DNA of 64,000 nucleotides from Bacteroidales bacterium (GCA_016715075.1 JADKBK010000024.1:7152-71151), one strand, 5' to 3'. Shown: positions 38,317-48,123, counted from the stretch's first letter. The notes: generated by a model not told the origin, from the letters alone. Translations and numbers: made by a program.

Positions 38317-38802
38317 ATGACACAATATGAATTCAATAATAGTCTCCTCGAGATGAAGTCAAATCTTCAGAGATTTGCAATGAGCCTTACTTCAGATCGT
38401 GATACTGCACTTGATCTGGTACATACATACAAAGATAAATTTGTTGATTATACAAATCTTAAAGCCTGGGTGTTTACAATAATGAAAAACACCTTCATCA
38501 ATAATTACAGGCGGAATGTAAAAGAGAATACAATAATTGACGGGACACAGGATTTATATTACATCAATCAACCTCACGACAAAGGCTTTATTTCTCCGGA
38601 ATCATCTTTCTCAGAAAGTGAAATTGAGAAGGCAATAGACTCATTGAGTGATGAATTCAGGATTCCCTTCAGAATGCATGTTGACGGGTTTAAATACAAG
38701 GAAATTGCTGATGAACTGGGGCTGAAGATAGGAACTGTGAAAAGCAGGATCTTTTTCACCCGTCAGAAGCTTATGCTGATATTAAAAGATTACGTAAGAT
38801 AG
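38317..38802 (+). CDS. ECF-type RNA polymerase sigma factor
   Basis: I use the ATG at 38317 (161 residues, MTQYEFNNSLLEMKSNL) rather than an upstream in-frame start because it gives the usual ECF length. Region 2 (LQRFAMSLTSDRDTALDLVHTY and LKAWVFTIMKNTFINNYRR) and region 4 (LSDEFRIPFRMHVDGFKYKEIAD and GTVKSRIFFTRQKL) are both present. No anti-sigma gene follows; the next gene is convergent. It redirects RNA polymerase to a set of promoters that cannot be inferred here. Confidence 0.93.
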   Translation: MTQYEFNNSLLEMKSNLQRFAMSLTSDRDTALDLVHTYKDKFVDYTNLKAWVFTIMKNTFINNYRRNVKENTIIDGTQDLYYINQPHDKGFISPESSFSESEIEKAIDSLSDEFRIPFRMHVDGFKYKEIADELGLKIGTVKSRIFFTRQKLMLILKDYVR

Positions 38803-38829
38803 TTTTAGGTTTATTTTAGTTTGGTCAGG

Positions 38830-39900
38830 TTATGGTTTGAGCCCCGCCTCCCGGCGGGGCTTTCTTTTTACAATAATCCCGGTTGATACAAAAACCAGGA
38901 ATACTCCGGAAACAATCCACGCCCACCAGTTGGTGGTTTTCGATTCAGCCCACATCTCGTACTTGTCAGTTACAAAAAAGTCAGATTTTACAGGCCAGAG
39001 AAGATTCCTGGTACTGTCAGGATAGCCGTTTGTTCCGGTAAGTTTGCCAGGCATAACTATTCTTTCTGAATAACTGATGAAATCAAACAGATATCGTTCC
39101 ACAGCTCTATCAAGAGCTGAATCAGCTTCAGTTTTAAATTTAGCAGCATACTTCTCTCCTATGAATTCCTTAAGTATAACTCCGTTTTGCCATAGGCTGT
39201 CAAATTCCGCATCATTTTGCTCAATCGCTTTTACTATATGATCTTCATTAGCTTTAAGGGACGACAATGATAATCCGGGGTCTCTCTTTCCTTCAGTAAG
39301 CCTTGAAAATTCTGCAATCCATAGTGAGGCAATATTCTTTAAAGCCCAGTGATCGGTCTTTTTACTAATTGAATCGGAAAATGCTTTGTATTTGATACTG
39401 TCGGCACCATTCTCCTTATTGAATCTGATAAAATCCGGAGAATAGAAGTATTTAAGTTCCTCTTCATTTAAAAAACCGGTGACAGGATATCCCTCCGATA
39501 TTTGCCTGTCAATAATTTCCGAAAACCTGTATTCGGTGTTAAACCATCTGAATCTCTTGCTGAAATATGCCTTCCGGGGTATTTTCCCGTTTGTTGAGGA
39601 ATCATTGTTATAAACTGAATTGATCTCATCAACATTTTCAAGGAGCTTCTCAGCCCGTTTGATCCACGTAGTATCCCCTTTGACGCCAACTTCCAGAGAA
39701 TCTGTGATTTTCCAAGTATCGTCAAATGGGACCTGTATGTCAGACTTCTTAAGTCCTTTATTGCCGTAACGCATTACAATTTTTCTGGTCACAGATCCGT
39801 CAGGGTGAACGATATTAGTAACGATTGTGTCCGGTTCATCGCAGGAGACAACAACCATTAGCATTAACAGTACAATACTTCTTATACTGATTCTTTTCAT
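38830..39900 (-). CDS. Predicted lipoprotein with C-terminal membrane helix
   Basis: The 356-residue protein has a signal sequence ending VVVSC (Cys20), which suggests lipid attachment, and a membrane helix near the C-terminus (WWAWIVSGVFLVFVSTGIIV) followed by a basic tail. The middle is charged and has no domain I recognise. Two anchors would hold it in the inner membrane facing the periplasm. It follows the damaged ECF sigma gene by about 45 bases and could be cotranscribed with it; an anti-sigma role would be pure speculation. Confidence 0.65.
   Translation of the reverse strand: MKRISIRSIVLLMLMVVVSCDEPDTIVTNIVHPDGSVTRKIVMRYGNKGLKKSDIQVPFDDTWKITDSLEVGVKGDTTWIKRAEKLLENVDEINSVYNNDSSTNGKIPRKAYFSKRFRWFNTEYRFSEIIDRQISEGYPVTGFLNEEELKYFYSPDFIRFNKENGADSIKYKAFSDSISKKTDHWALKNIASLWIAEFSRLTEGKRDPGLSLSSLKANEDHIVKAIEQNDAEFDSLWQNGVILKEFIGEKYAAKFKTEADSALDRAVERYLFDFISYSERIVMPGKLTGTNGYPDSTRNLLWPVKSDFFVTDKYEMWAESKTTNWWAWIVSGVFLVFVSTGIIVKRKPRREAGLKP
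38841..38870 (+). terminator. Terminator of ECF sigma gene, inside a convergent gene
   Basis: An 8-bp stem GCCCCGCC/GGCGGGGC with loop TCCC (38841-38860) is followed by TTTCTTTTT. It lies 38 bases after the sigma stop and within the last codons (RREAG) of the opposing gene. Confidence 0.85.
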
Positions 39901-39944
39901 AGTCTGAATTTTATTTTTTTACCAATCATTTCTGACATCTTCTC

Positions 39945-40469
<525 letters not shown>

Positions 40470-40553
40470 AATCAGGTCCTCTTTGCATTATAGACGCGAA
40501 ATCATCTCCAAGGTAAAAAACATATTGTAATTTTAGAAGAAAAACGTACTATT

Positions 40554-40961
40554 ATGCAAAAGATCATAACCATCCGGACAGATAAGAAAAACGGATTATA
40601 TGATATTACAGAAGAAGTTGTATCGCTGATAAAGGAAAGCGGCGTAATAACCGGCATTGCTTCGGTATATGCAAGGGGGGCCACTGCTGCTATAATGATC
40701 CAGGAGAACTGGGATCAGTCAGTCCAGAATGATGTTTTAACACTTCTGAGGAAACTGGCGCCGTCCGGTATCTGGGAACATGACCGGCAGGATAATAACG
40801 GGGATGCACATCTGAAGGCCGGACTGATCGGAGCTTCCGAAACAATTCCCATTATCGGCAAAGAACCCGGTTTATCAACCTGGCAAAACATATTCCTTTG
40901 TGAATTTGATGGTCCAAGGGAGCGCAGGGAGGTAGTGGTAACAATAATCGGGGATCATTGA
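40554..40961 (+). CDS. yjbQ: YjbQ / UPF0047 family protein
   Basis: The 135-residue protein is of family length and has the conserved segments GLYDITEEV, GIASVYARGATAAIMIQEN, WEHDRQDNNGDAHLKAGLIG and the acidic EFDGPRERR near the end. YjbQ proteins have been reported to have thiamine-phosphate synthase side activity, but their main role is unsettled. The window also has thiL, though far away and not linked. It converges with queG. Confidence 0.9.
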   Translation: MQKIITIRTDKKNGLYDITEEVVSLIKESGVITGIASVYARGATAAIMIQENWDQSVQNDVLTLLRKLAPSGIWEHDRQDNNGDAHLKAGLIGASETIPIIGKEPGLSTWQNIFLCEFDGPRERREVVVTIIGDH

Positions 40962-40989
40962 TCATGAAATCAGTTTTCTGATTTTGTGA

Positions 40990-41913
40990 CTAATGCAATA
41001 TTTTCAATGAAGGTTTCATATTTTTTTCTTCCGACCGGAGTCCTGTTAAAGAGTTTTTAAACCTTTCCCCTGAAATATTACTCCATTCCACGGCTGTTAA
41101 GCCTGCCAGTTCTTCCTCAATCTGAAACTCAGGAACTTTGGTCGGCAAGGCATTGCAATTCCATGGGCAGACTTCCTGGCACTTATCGCATCCGTATATT
41201 CTTCCTTCAAGCAAAGGAATTATTTCTTCCGGAACGGGACCCCTGTTCTCTATGGTAAGATTTGCTATACACTTTCGGGCATCGATAGTACGATCTTCAT
41301 TTATTGCTCCGGTAGGACACTGTTCAATACAGATCCTGCAGTTGCCGCAATAATCTTTTGAGAAAGGTTCATCGTAATCAAGTTCAATATTTACTATCAG
41401 TATTCCGATGAAAAAGAATGAACCGATTTTTTTATTAATCACAACTGAATGTTTTCCCTGCCAGCCAATTCCTGCTTCTACTGCCCAGGCTTTTTCAAGC
41501 AGGGGAGCGGTATCTGAGAAAGCACGTCCTTCAGCTTCGGGTGACACTGACCTGACAAATTGTAACAGCTCATCCAGTCTTCTTTTAATAACCTCCTGAT
41601 AAGACTCGCCATAGGCATATATGGAAAGCACCGGAACGCCGGGTTCTGTCTGTTGGTTTTCAGTATAGTAATTAATTCCTGTTACGATGAGGGACCTGGC
41701 TCCGGGAACAAGAAATTCAGGATTGAGTCTCTTTTCCATATCCCTGGAAAGATAAGTCATCCCGGCGTTCATTCCTGAGCTGCACCAGTTTTTAAGAATA
41801 TCTTCCCGTTCTGTAAGAGCCCTTGCGGCGGTAATGCCACAGAGATCAAAGCCAAGATTTCTTGCTTTCTCTTTGATCAGAGATGAAAGGGTTCTATCAT
41901 CTGAGGCTGACAT
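40990..41913 (-). CDS. queG: Epoxyqueuosine reductase, C-terminus apparently frameshifted
   Basis: The enzyme reduces epoxyqueuosine to queuosine in tRNA using cobalamin and two [4Fe-4S] clusters. It has the N-terminal LGFDLCGIT, the catalytic-region string FSDTAPLLEKAW and cluster ligands CGNCRICIEQCPTG and CDKCQEVCPWN. The frame ends TGLRSEEKNMKPSLKILH, unlike the family. In another frame the same DNA reads TPVGRKKYETFIENIALV and stops at 40970, which fits the usual QueG tail; one base appears to be missing near 41045. The gene follows the DUF59 gene by 12 bases at the end of the SUF operon. A sequence error is the simplest cause. Confidence 0.9.
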   Translation of the reverse strand: MSASDDRTLSSLIKEKARNLGFDLCGITAARALTEREDILKNWCSSGMNAGMTYLSRDMEKRLNPEFLVPGARSLIVTGINYYTENQQTEPGVPVLSIYAYGESYQEVIKRRLDELLQFVRSVSPEAEGRAFSDTAPLLEKAWAVEAGIGWQGKHSVVINKKIGSFFFIGILIVNIELDYDEPFSKDYCGNCRICIEQCPTGAINEDRTIDARKCIANLTIENRGPVPEEIIPLLEGRIYGCDKCQEVCPWNCNALPTKVPEFQIEEELAGLTAVEWSNISGERFKNSLTGLRSEEKNMKPSLKILH

Positions 41914-41925
41914 ATTGTAAAGGAT

Positions 41926-42246
41926 TTAGAGGAATCCCAGTTCCAGTTTTGCCTCATCACTAAGCATACTTCTGTCCCACGGGGGGTTGAAAGTAAGCTT
42001 CAGGTCACACTCCTTAACGCCTCTGGTACCTCCCACCTTGTATTTTACCTCCTCAACAAGTTCCTCGGCCATCGGACAGTTAGGAGCTGTTAGGGTCATG
42101 GTTATATGGGCAATATGTTCCTCATCAAGGGTTATATCGTAAATCAATCCGAGATCATATATATTTACAGGGATCTCCGGATCAAATATACTTTTGAGAA
42201 CATCTCCGATACGTGTTTCTATTTCAAGTTGTTCAGAAGGATCCAT
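41926..42246 (-). CDS. DUF59 / MIP18-family iron-sulfur assembly protein (SufT-like)
   Basis: I start at the ATG at 42246 (106 residues, MDPSEQLEIETRIGDVL) because it overlaps the preceding stop by one base and matches family starts; the frame is open further upstream. Motifs are SIFDPEIPVNIYDLGLIYDI, MTLTAPNCPMAEEL (with the conserved Cys) and TFNPPWDRSMLS. Such proteins help mature iron-sulfur proteins. It is part of the SUF operon between a membrane-protein gene and queG. Confidence 0.92.
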   Translation of the reverse strand: MDPSEQLEIETRIGDVLKSIFDPEIPVNIYDLGLIYDITLDEEHIAHITMTLTAPNCPMAEELVEEVKYKVGGTRGVKECDLKLTFNPPWDRSMLSDEAKLELGFL

Positions 42247-42848
42247 TATCTTGATAGTTTTAAATTGTTCTTCATCTTCAAAATTTCTATTCTCAGCATG
42301 AGCAGTAATAGAATACTTACACATATAATTGCTCTGACCGAGTAGACAGTTGCCAGTGTACCCTTGCTTGAAAGAAGCGCCAGGGAGGGAGCAAGCAACA
42401 TTCCTATCCAGACGGAGAAAGGTTCTGTGTTTTCCTTCGATTCGACCAGTCTCTTTACTACAGGGAAGTAGGCTATAACAAGTATTGCCTGCATAAGGAT
42501 ATTTGTTATCCGGTGGTTCTGGGTAAAGATCCAGAAAAAGAGGATCAGCAATACAGCAATCAGGCAGCCTCTGTCGAATCTGGTAAATTTTGAGCTCTTG
42601 TCACCGAACAGGAAGATTGCTACACAAACTGTAACAACATATACCAGGTCAACGGTATTCATTATATTATCAAGGAGTCCGTATCCCCCCTCCGACCTGT
42701 AGGTGATAAGACTCATAATGATAGCAATGGAAAAGAAGAGCCACATGGCCAGCGCCGGTTTGATCTCTTTCCTGACGAGCAGCAGAATATATCTTATCAT
42801 AATGACAAGAGTGATTATTACAACTGCATAAATTGATAATTCCTTCAT
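42246..42848 (-). CDS. Multi-pass membrane protein of unknown function in SUF operon
   Basis: The 200-residue protein has about six hydrophobic helices (roughly 4-25, 32-50, 63-84, 93-109, 112-129, 145-190 as a long pair). I do not recognise the family. It overlaps sufE by 4 bases upstream and the DUF59 gene by 1 base downstream, so it is an integral part of the SUF transcript. A role in iron or sulfur supply is possible but not shown by any motif. Confidence 0.65.
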   Translation of the reverse strand: MKELSIYAVVIITLVIMIRYILLLVRKEIKPALAMWLFFSIAIIMSLITYRSEGGYGLLDNIMNTVDLVYVVTVCVAIFLFGDKSSKFTRFDRGCLIAVLLILFFWIFTQNHRITNILMQAILVIAYFPVVKRLVESKENTEPFSVWIGMLLAPSLALLSSKGTLATVYSVRAIICVSILLLLMLRIEILKMKNNLKLSR

Positions 42849-43285
42849 TTACCTATTGAATTATACTTTCCCTTAGCATTATAAGCCATTGAATACAGCT
42901 TCATCTGTCGTACCATTGAGAGCAAACCGTTTGAACGTGTCGGAGAGAGGTTCTGCCTGAGTCCGATTTTCTCGATAAAGTAGAGATCAGCGGAAATTAT
43001 CTCCTCAGGGCTCCTTCCGGAAAGAACTTTAATGAGAAGGGCTACAATACCCCGTGTAATAATCGCATCACTGTCAGCTGTAAAATTTATTATGTTACCG
43101 TCAAAATCAGGATGCAGCCATACCTTTGACTGGCATCCCTCAATAAGGAAATCTTTCACCTTATACTTAGGATCTATTACCGGCAGTTCCTTTCCCAGAT
43201 CAATAAGCAGGTTATACTTATCCATCCAGTCATCAAAAAGCGCAAACTCTTCTATAATTTTATCCTGTACTTCGTTAATTGTCAT
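42845..43285 (-). CDS. sufE: Sulfur acceptor protein SufE
   Basis: The 146-residue protein accepts persulfide sulfur from SufS and passes it to SufB. The reactive cysteine is C51 in EGCQSKVW. The conserved DSDAIITRGIVALLIKVLSG and LSPTRSNGLLSMV segments are also present. It lies 9 bases after sufS and overlaps the next gene by 4 bases. Confidence 0.96.
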   Translation of the reverse strand: MTINEVQDKIIEEFALFDDWMDKYNLLIDLGKELPVIDPKYKVKDFLIEGCQSKVWLHPDFDGNIINFTADSDAIITRGIVALLIKVLSGRSPEEIISADLYFIEKIGLRQNLSPTRSNGLLSMVRQMKLYSMAYNAKGKYNSIGK

Positions 43286-43294
43286 ATAATCTCT

Positions 43295-44512
43295 TTATGC
43301 AAACATTTTAATTACCTTTTCAATTCCTGCAGCCAGAGTGTCGATCTCCTGGTTTGTATTATAGAAGCAGAGGGAAGCTCTGACCGTTCCGTCAATACCA
43401 TATCGTTTCATTACAGGCTGTGCACAATGGGTCCCCGTCCGTACAGCGATACCCATCTTGTCGAGTATCATCCCAGTATCATATTGATGAATGCCTTCAA
43501 GTAAAAAGGAAATTGTAGAAATCTTCCTTGCAGAATTTCCATATATTTTCAATCCTTTTATAGACAAAAGCCGCTCAGTGGCATAGGAGAGCAGTTCTTT
43601 TTCGCGTTGTTCTATATAGTTTCTGCCAATGGAGGTCACATAGCCGAGTGCAGTGGCAAGTCCGATAGCAGCAGGATAATCTGTTGTTCCGGCTTCAAAT
43701 TTAAATGGCAGTTCATTATACGTGGTTTTCTCAAAAGTCACCTGGTCAACCATATCGCCTCCACCCTGAAACGGAGGTAATTCAGATAGCCATTTCTCTT
43801 TTCCATAGAGACAGCCGATCCCGTTAGGTCCATAAACCTTGTGTCCTGAAAAAACATAAAAATCGCAATCCATTTCCCTCACATCTACCACTCCGTGCTG
43901 AATTCCCTGTGCACCGTCAATCATTACCGGAATGTTAAGGGTATGTGCTGCAGCAATTATTTCATTTACAGGAAGCACAGTACCAATTGCATTGGACACC
44001 TGTGTGATTGAAACAAGTTTAGTCCTGGATGACAGTAGCCTGAGGTACTCCTCAAAAATTATATCCCCGTTATCGTCAACAGGAATGACCTTAATAATGG
44101 CTCCCTTTCTTTCGCACATCATCTGCCACGGGACAATGTTTGCATGATGCTCCAGGTGGCTAAGGATTATTTCATCTCCCTTATTTACAAATCTTTCACC
44201 AATAGAAAATGCCAAACCATTTATCGATCCTGTTGTACCAGAGGTAAAAACAACCTCTTCTCTTTTTTCTGCATTTATAAATGACCGGACTGTTTCCCGT
44301 GAGTTTTCATATGCTTCAGATGCTATGTCACTTAAATGATGAACACCCCTGTGAATATTTGCATTATATGACAAATAGACATCGGCAAGGGCATCAATCA
44401 CCACCCGGGGCTTCTGGGTTGTGGCTCCATTATCAAGATAAACGAGGGGTTTATCGTAGACTCTCCTGCCAAGAATAGGGAAATCGGCTCTTATCTCATC
44501 TATATTTTTCAC
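43295..44512 (-). CDS. sufS: Cysteine desulfurase SufS
   Basis: The 405-residue pyridoxal-phosphate enzyme takes sulfur from cysteine for cluster assembly. The Schiff-base lysine is K225 in SGHKVYGP, and the persulfide cysteine is C363 in TGTHCAQP. Other landmarks are YLDNGATTQKP and LSHLEHHANIVPW, as in group II desulfurases. It is 11 bases downstream of sufD. Confidence 0.97.
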   Translation of the reverse strand: MKNIDEIRADFPILGRRVYDKPLVYLDNGATTQKPRVVIDALADVYLSYNANIHRGVHHLSDIASEAYENSRETVRSFINAEKREEVVFTSGTTGSINGLAFSIGERFVNKGDEIILSHLEHHANIVPWQMMCERKGAIIKVIPVDDNGDIIFEEYLRLLSSRTKLVSITQVSNAIGTVLPVNEIIAAAHTLNIPVMIDGAQGIQHGVVDVREMDCDFYVFSGHKVYGPNGIGCLYGKEKWLSELPPFQGGGDMVDQVTFEKTTYNELPFKFEAGTTDYPAAIGLATALGYVTSIGRNYIEQREKELLSYATERLLSIKGLKIYGNSARKISTISFLLEGIHQYDTGMILDKMGIAVRTGTHCAQPVMKRYGIDGTVRASLCFYNTNQEIDTLAAGIEKVIKMFA

Positions 44513-44523
44513 CTGTTTTCAGA

Positions 44524-45882
44524 TTATCCGCACTTGACCATACAACTTGCGCACCTCGAGAGTTCTCCCCTAAGGCGTTGCATCACGAGATTATCCATTC
44601 TGTCGCGGAGCGGCTCAATTTTTATATTCTGTATTACCTCATGTGCAAATCCGAACATCAGCATAAGCCTGGCTTCCCGTTTATTTATTCCGCGTGACTG
44701 AAGGTAGAAGAGGGCATCACCGTCGAGCTGTCCCACAGTGGCTCCATGGCTGCATTTTACATCATCGGCATATATTTCCAGCTGTGGCTTGGTGTCCATC
44801 TTTGCGTCATCGGTAAGGAGGATATTGTTATTCTTCTGGTAAGCCAGGGTACCCTGGGCATCAGGTCTTACATATATCCTGCCATTGAATGTTCCCGTTG
44901 ACATGTCATCAAGGACTCCTTTAAACAGCTGGTTACTGGTACAGTGAGGGAAAGCATGATCAACATTTACAAAATTATCAACGTGCTGCCACTTATCAGC
45001 AAGAAAAAGTCCGAAAGAATGGCTTTCAGCTCCTTCTCCTCCGAGATAATGATAGGTACTGTTACGAATCAAACCTCCGTGAAGGGTCATATTATTCGAG
45101 GATGCAACGGAGTTTCTCTCCTGATGAATAAATGTATGAGTTATCTTGCAGGCAGCATTATGCTCATTTTGCACTCTGATTATGTCAAAATGTGCATCTT
45201 CCCCAACAAAAATCTCAGTAACAGCATTTGTCAGGAATTTTTTGGGAGAGAGAGTATGGTCGCAAATGATGATCGAGAATTCAGCTCTTTTTTCCACAAT
45301 TATAAGGTTTCTGTGCTGACTGAATGAGTCCACTTCGGCCTGTACAAGATTTACGACCTGAACAGGTTTTGAAAGGATTACTCCTTCGGGCACATAAACA
45401 AATATCCCATCTGATGCCATCGCAGTGTTAAGATGAACAAGACCATCTGTATCAGTATGGGCATATTTCCCGTAATGTTTTTCAATTATTTCAGGGAACT
45501 TTTTTGCAGCTGCATTAAGGCTTCCAATCCAGACTCCGCTGGGCAGCTGTCTCAGCTTTTCGTTAATTGTGGGATAAAAACCATTCAGAAGAACGATGCC
45601 ATGTGTATCCATATCTGAAATATCGCACCTGAACTCTTCTGCTTTTTCAAAATCTGCAGCATCCGGGATAAAATAACTGGCATAATCGTGGTCAAAAAAA
45701 AGGCTGAGGTTGGTGTATTTATAAGCCTCATCTTTTTTTGTGGGTATACCCAGTTCACTGAATCTTCCGAAAGCTTCCTCCCTGAATGAATTCAGATATG
45801 GAGCAGAGTTATCTGAAATCTTATCAATATTATCGTGATAAAGCTTCAGGTATTTTTCAGTTGTTTCAGATTTACCGTTCAT
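44524..45882 (-). CDS. sufD: Fe-S assembly scaffold protein SufD
   Basis: The 452-residue protein forms the SufBC2D scaffold with SufB and SufC. It has the SufB/SufD core beta-helix motifs YVRPDAQGTLAYQKNNNILL, KPQLEIYADDVKCSHGATVG and the C-terminal REARLMLMFGFAHEVI. The terminal cysteines (CASCMVKCG) are typical of this phylum. Its start overlaps the sufC stop by 4 bases. Confidence 0.96.
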   Translation of the reverse strand: MNGKSETTEKYLKLYHDNIDKISDNSAPYLNSFREEAFGRFSELGIPTKKDEAYKYTNLSLFFDHDYASYFIPDAADFEKAEEFRCDISDMDTHGIVLLNGFYPTINEKLRQLPSGVWIGSLNAAAKKFPEIIEKHYGKYAHTDTDGLVHLNTAMASDGIFVYVPEGVILSKPVQVVNLVQAEVDSFSQHRNLIIVEKRAEFSIIICDHTLSPKKFLTNAVTEIFVGEDAHFDIIRVQNEHNAACKITHTFIHQERNSVASSNNMTLHGGLIRNSTYHYLGGEGAESHSFGLFLADKWQHVDNFVNVDHAFPHCTSNQLFKGVLDDMSTGTFNGRIYVRPDAQGTLAYQKNNNILLTDDAKMDTKPQLEIYADDVKCSHGATVGQLDGDALFYLQSRGINKREARLMLMFGFAHEVIQNIKIEPLRDRMDNLVMQRLRGELSRCASCMVKCG

Positions 45883-46643
45883 GCAAGTATACTATTTTCC
45901 ACCTCTTTCTTGATCCAGTCATATCCTTTTTCTTCGAGTTCAAGGGCCAGTTCCTTACCGGCGGTTTTAACTATCCGTCCGTCGTACAGAACATGAACAA
46001 CATCCGGAACTATATAATCAAGCAGTCTCTGGTAATGGGTAATTACTATAAATGAATTATCAGGGCGTTTGATCTTATTAACTCCGTTTGCGACGATCCG
46101 AAGAGCATCAATATCGAGGCCTGAATCGGTTTCATCGAGAATAGCAAGTCTAGGTTCCAGCATTGCCATCTGGAATATCTCATTCTTCTTCTTTTCCCCG
46201 CCAGAAAAGCCTTCATTGACAGATCTGTTGGCAAGCTTGGAATCGATCTCAACCATCTCTTTCTTCTCACGCATTAACTTCAGGAAGTCGGATGCAGAGA
46301 GAGGATCCAGACCTTTATGTTTCCGGTGCTCGTTTACAGCTGTCTTCATGAAATTAACCATACTGACTCCGGGGATCTCTATAGGGTACTGAAATCCAAG
46401 GAAGATACCCTCTTTGGCTCTTTCTTCAGGGCTCATTGAAAGCAGATCCTTACCAAGGTAGGTAACTGTTCCTTCAGTCACCTCAACAAATTCCCTCCCA
46501 GCAAGAACCGCAGCAAGAGTGCTTTTGCCTGATCCGTTCGGACCCATGATCGCATGGATTTCACCTGGTTTAACTTTAAGACTAATACCCTTTAAGATGT
46601 TCTTCCCACTTATTGTGGCTTTCAAATTATTTATGACCAACAT
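45879..46643 (-). CDS. sufC: Fe-S assembly ATPase SufC
   Basis: The 254-residue ABC-type ATPase has Walker A GPNGSGKST (about 34-42), the signature FSGGEKKKNEI, Walker B LAILDETDSGLDIDAL and the switch histidine in VITHYQRLLD. It drives shape changes in the SufBC2D complex in the cytoplasm. It lies 31 bases after sufB. Confidence 0.97.
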   Translation of the reverse strand: MLVINNLKATISGKNILKGISLKVKPGEIHAIMGPNGSGKSTLAAVLAGREFVEVTEGTVTYLGKDLLSMSPEERAKEGIFLGFQYPIEIPGVSMVNFMKTAVNEHRKHKGLDPLSASDFLKLMREKKEMVEIDSKLANRSVNEGFSGGEKKKNEIFQMAMLEPRLAILDETDSGLDIDALRIVANGVNKIKRPDNSFIVITHYQRLLDYIVPDVVHVLYDGRIVKTAGKELALELEEKGYDWIKKEVENSILA

Positions 46644-46674
46644 GATAAAATATTATTCTAAAAAAATTTCAATA

Positions 46675-48123
46675 TCAACCTATACTGCCTTCCAGGCTTA
46701 TCTGAAGCAGCTTCTGTGCTTCTACAGCAAACTCCATGGGCAGTTTATTAATTACTTCACGTGCATAACCATTAACAATCAGACCTATTGCGTCTTCTGT
46801 TGAGATACCTCTCTGATTGCAATAAAATATCTGATCTTCTCCGATCTTGGATGTTGTTGCTTCATGTTCAACAATGGCGGTCTGATTGTCAACCTCCAGG
46901 TATGGAAATGTGTGAGCACCGCATTTGTCGCCAAGGAGTAATGAATCGCACTGGGAATAATTCCTTGCATTCGTCGCATTCCTGAGAACTTTTACGAGTC
47001 CGCGGTAGCTGTTCTGTCCTTTCCCTGCTGAGATACCTTTAGAGACAATTGTACTCTTTGTATTTTTACCTATATGGATCATCTTTGTACCTGTATCGGC
47101 CTGCTGGTGATTATTTGTAACAGCAACTGAATAAAATTCGCCGGTGGAATTATCTCCCCGAAGGATACATGAGGGGTATTTCCAGGTAATAGCCGATCCT
47201 GTTTCAATCTGCGTCCAGGAGATCTTGGAGTTTTCGCCTTTGCACAATCCTCTCTTGGTAACAAAATTGAAGACACCGCCCAACCCATCCTTGTTACCCG
47301 GATACCAGTTCTGAACGGTAGAATATTTAACCTCAGCACTTTTCTCAGCTATAATCTCAACTATTGCAGCATGAAGCTGATTCTCATCCCTTGAAGGCGC
47401 TGTGCAGCCCTCCAGATAGCTGACATAGCTTTCTTCATCAGCAATAAGCAGTGTCCTCTCAAACTGACCCGTATTGGCAGAGTTTATCCTGAAATAAGTT
47501 GACAGCTCCATCGGGCACCTTACACCTTTCGGGATATAACAGAATGAACCATCACTGAATACAGCTGAATTAAGACTTGCAAAAAAGTTATCCGTATAGG
47601 GAACCACAGATCCCATATACCTTCTTACAAGGTCGGGATATTCCTTTACTGCATCACTGAATGAGCAGAATATGATCCCCATTTCAGCCAGTGTCTCTTT
47701 GAAAGTTGTTTTAACCGACACACTGTCAATAACAGCATCTACGGCCACCCCTGAGAGATGTTTTTGCTCCTCGAGAGGGATCCCCAGCTTATCGAATGTC
47801 TTTTTCAGCTCCGGATCAATATCATCTAAACTATTGAGTGTTTTCCTCTGTTTGGGAGCTGCATAAAAGATTATCTCATTGTAGTCTATCGGCGGAATCT
47901 TAAGATTAGGCCATTTTGGCATTTTCATCGTAAGCCAGTGACGATATGCCTTCAGCCTGAATTCCAACAGCCAGTCAGGTTCATTCTTTTTTGAAGAAAT
48001 AATCCTGACAACATCCTCACTAAGACCCTTGGGAATCCGTTCCATCTCAATGTCGGAATAGAAACCATACTTATATTCGCCTGATGTAACTTCACTTAAT
48101 ATTTTATCCTGAGCTTTCTCCAT
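46675..48123 (-). CDS. sufB: Fe-S assembly scaffold protein SufB
   Basis: I use the ATG at 48123 (482 residues, MEKAQDKILSEV) in preference to an upstream TTG. The protein has the SufB landmarks YGFYSDIE, IPKGLSEDVVRIISSKKNEPDWLLEFR, GVRCPMELSTYFRIN, YLEGCTAPSRDENQLH and SQCDSLLLGDKCGAHTFPY. It is the first gene of the SUF operon, which continues sufC-sufD-sufS-sufE-membrane protein-DUF59-queG, all on the minus strand with gaps of 31 bases or fewer. Confidence 0.97.
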   Translation of the reverse strand: MEKAQDKILSEVTSGEYKYGFYSDIEMERIPKGLSEDVVRIISSKKNEPDWLLEFRLKAYRHWLTMKMPKWPNLKIPPIDYNEIIFYAAPKQRKTLNSLDDIDPELKKTFDKLGIPLEEQKHLSGVAVDAVIDSVSVKTTFKETLAEMGIIFCSFSDAVKEYPDLVRRYMGSVVPYTDNFFASLNSAVFSDGSFCYIPKGVRCPMELSTYFRINSANTGQFERTLLIADEESYVSYLEGCTAPSRDENQLHAAIVEIIAEKSAEVKYSTVQNWYPGNKDGLGGVFNFVTKRGLCKGENSKISWTQIETGSAITWKYPSCILRGDNSTGEFYSVAVTNNHQQADTGTKMIHIGKNTKSTIVSKGISAGKGQNSYRGLVKVLRNATNARNYSQCDSLLLGDKCGAHTFPYLEVDNQTAIVEHEATTSKIGEDQIFYCNQRGISTEDAIGLIVNGYAREVINKLPMEFAVEAQKLLQISLEGSIG

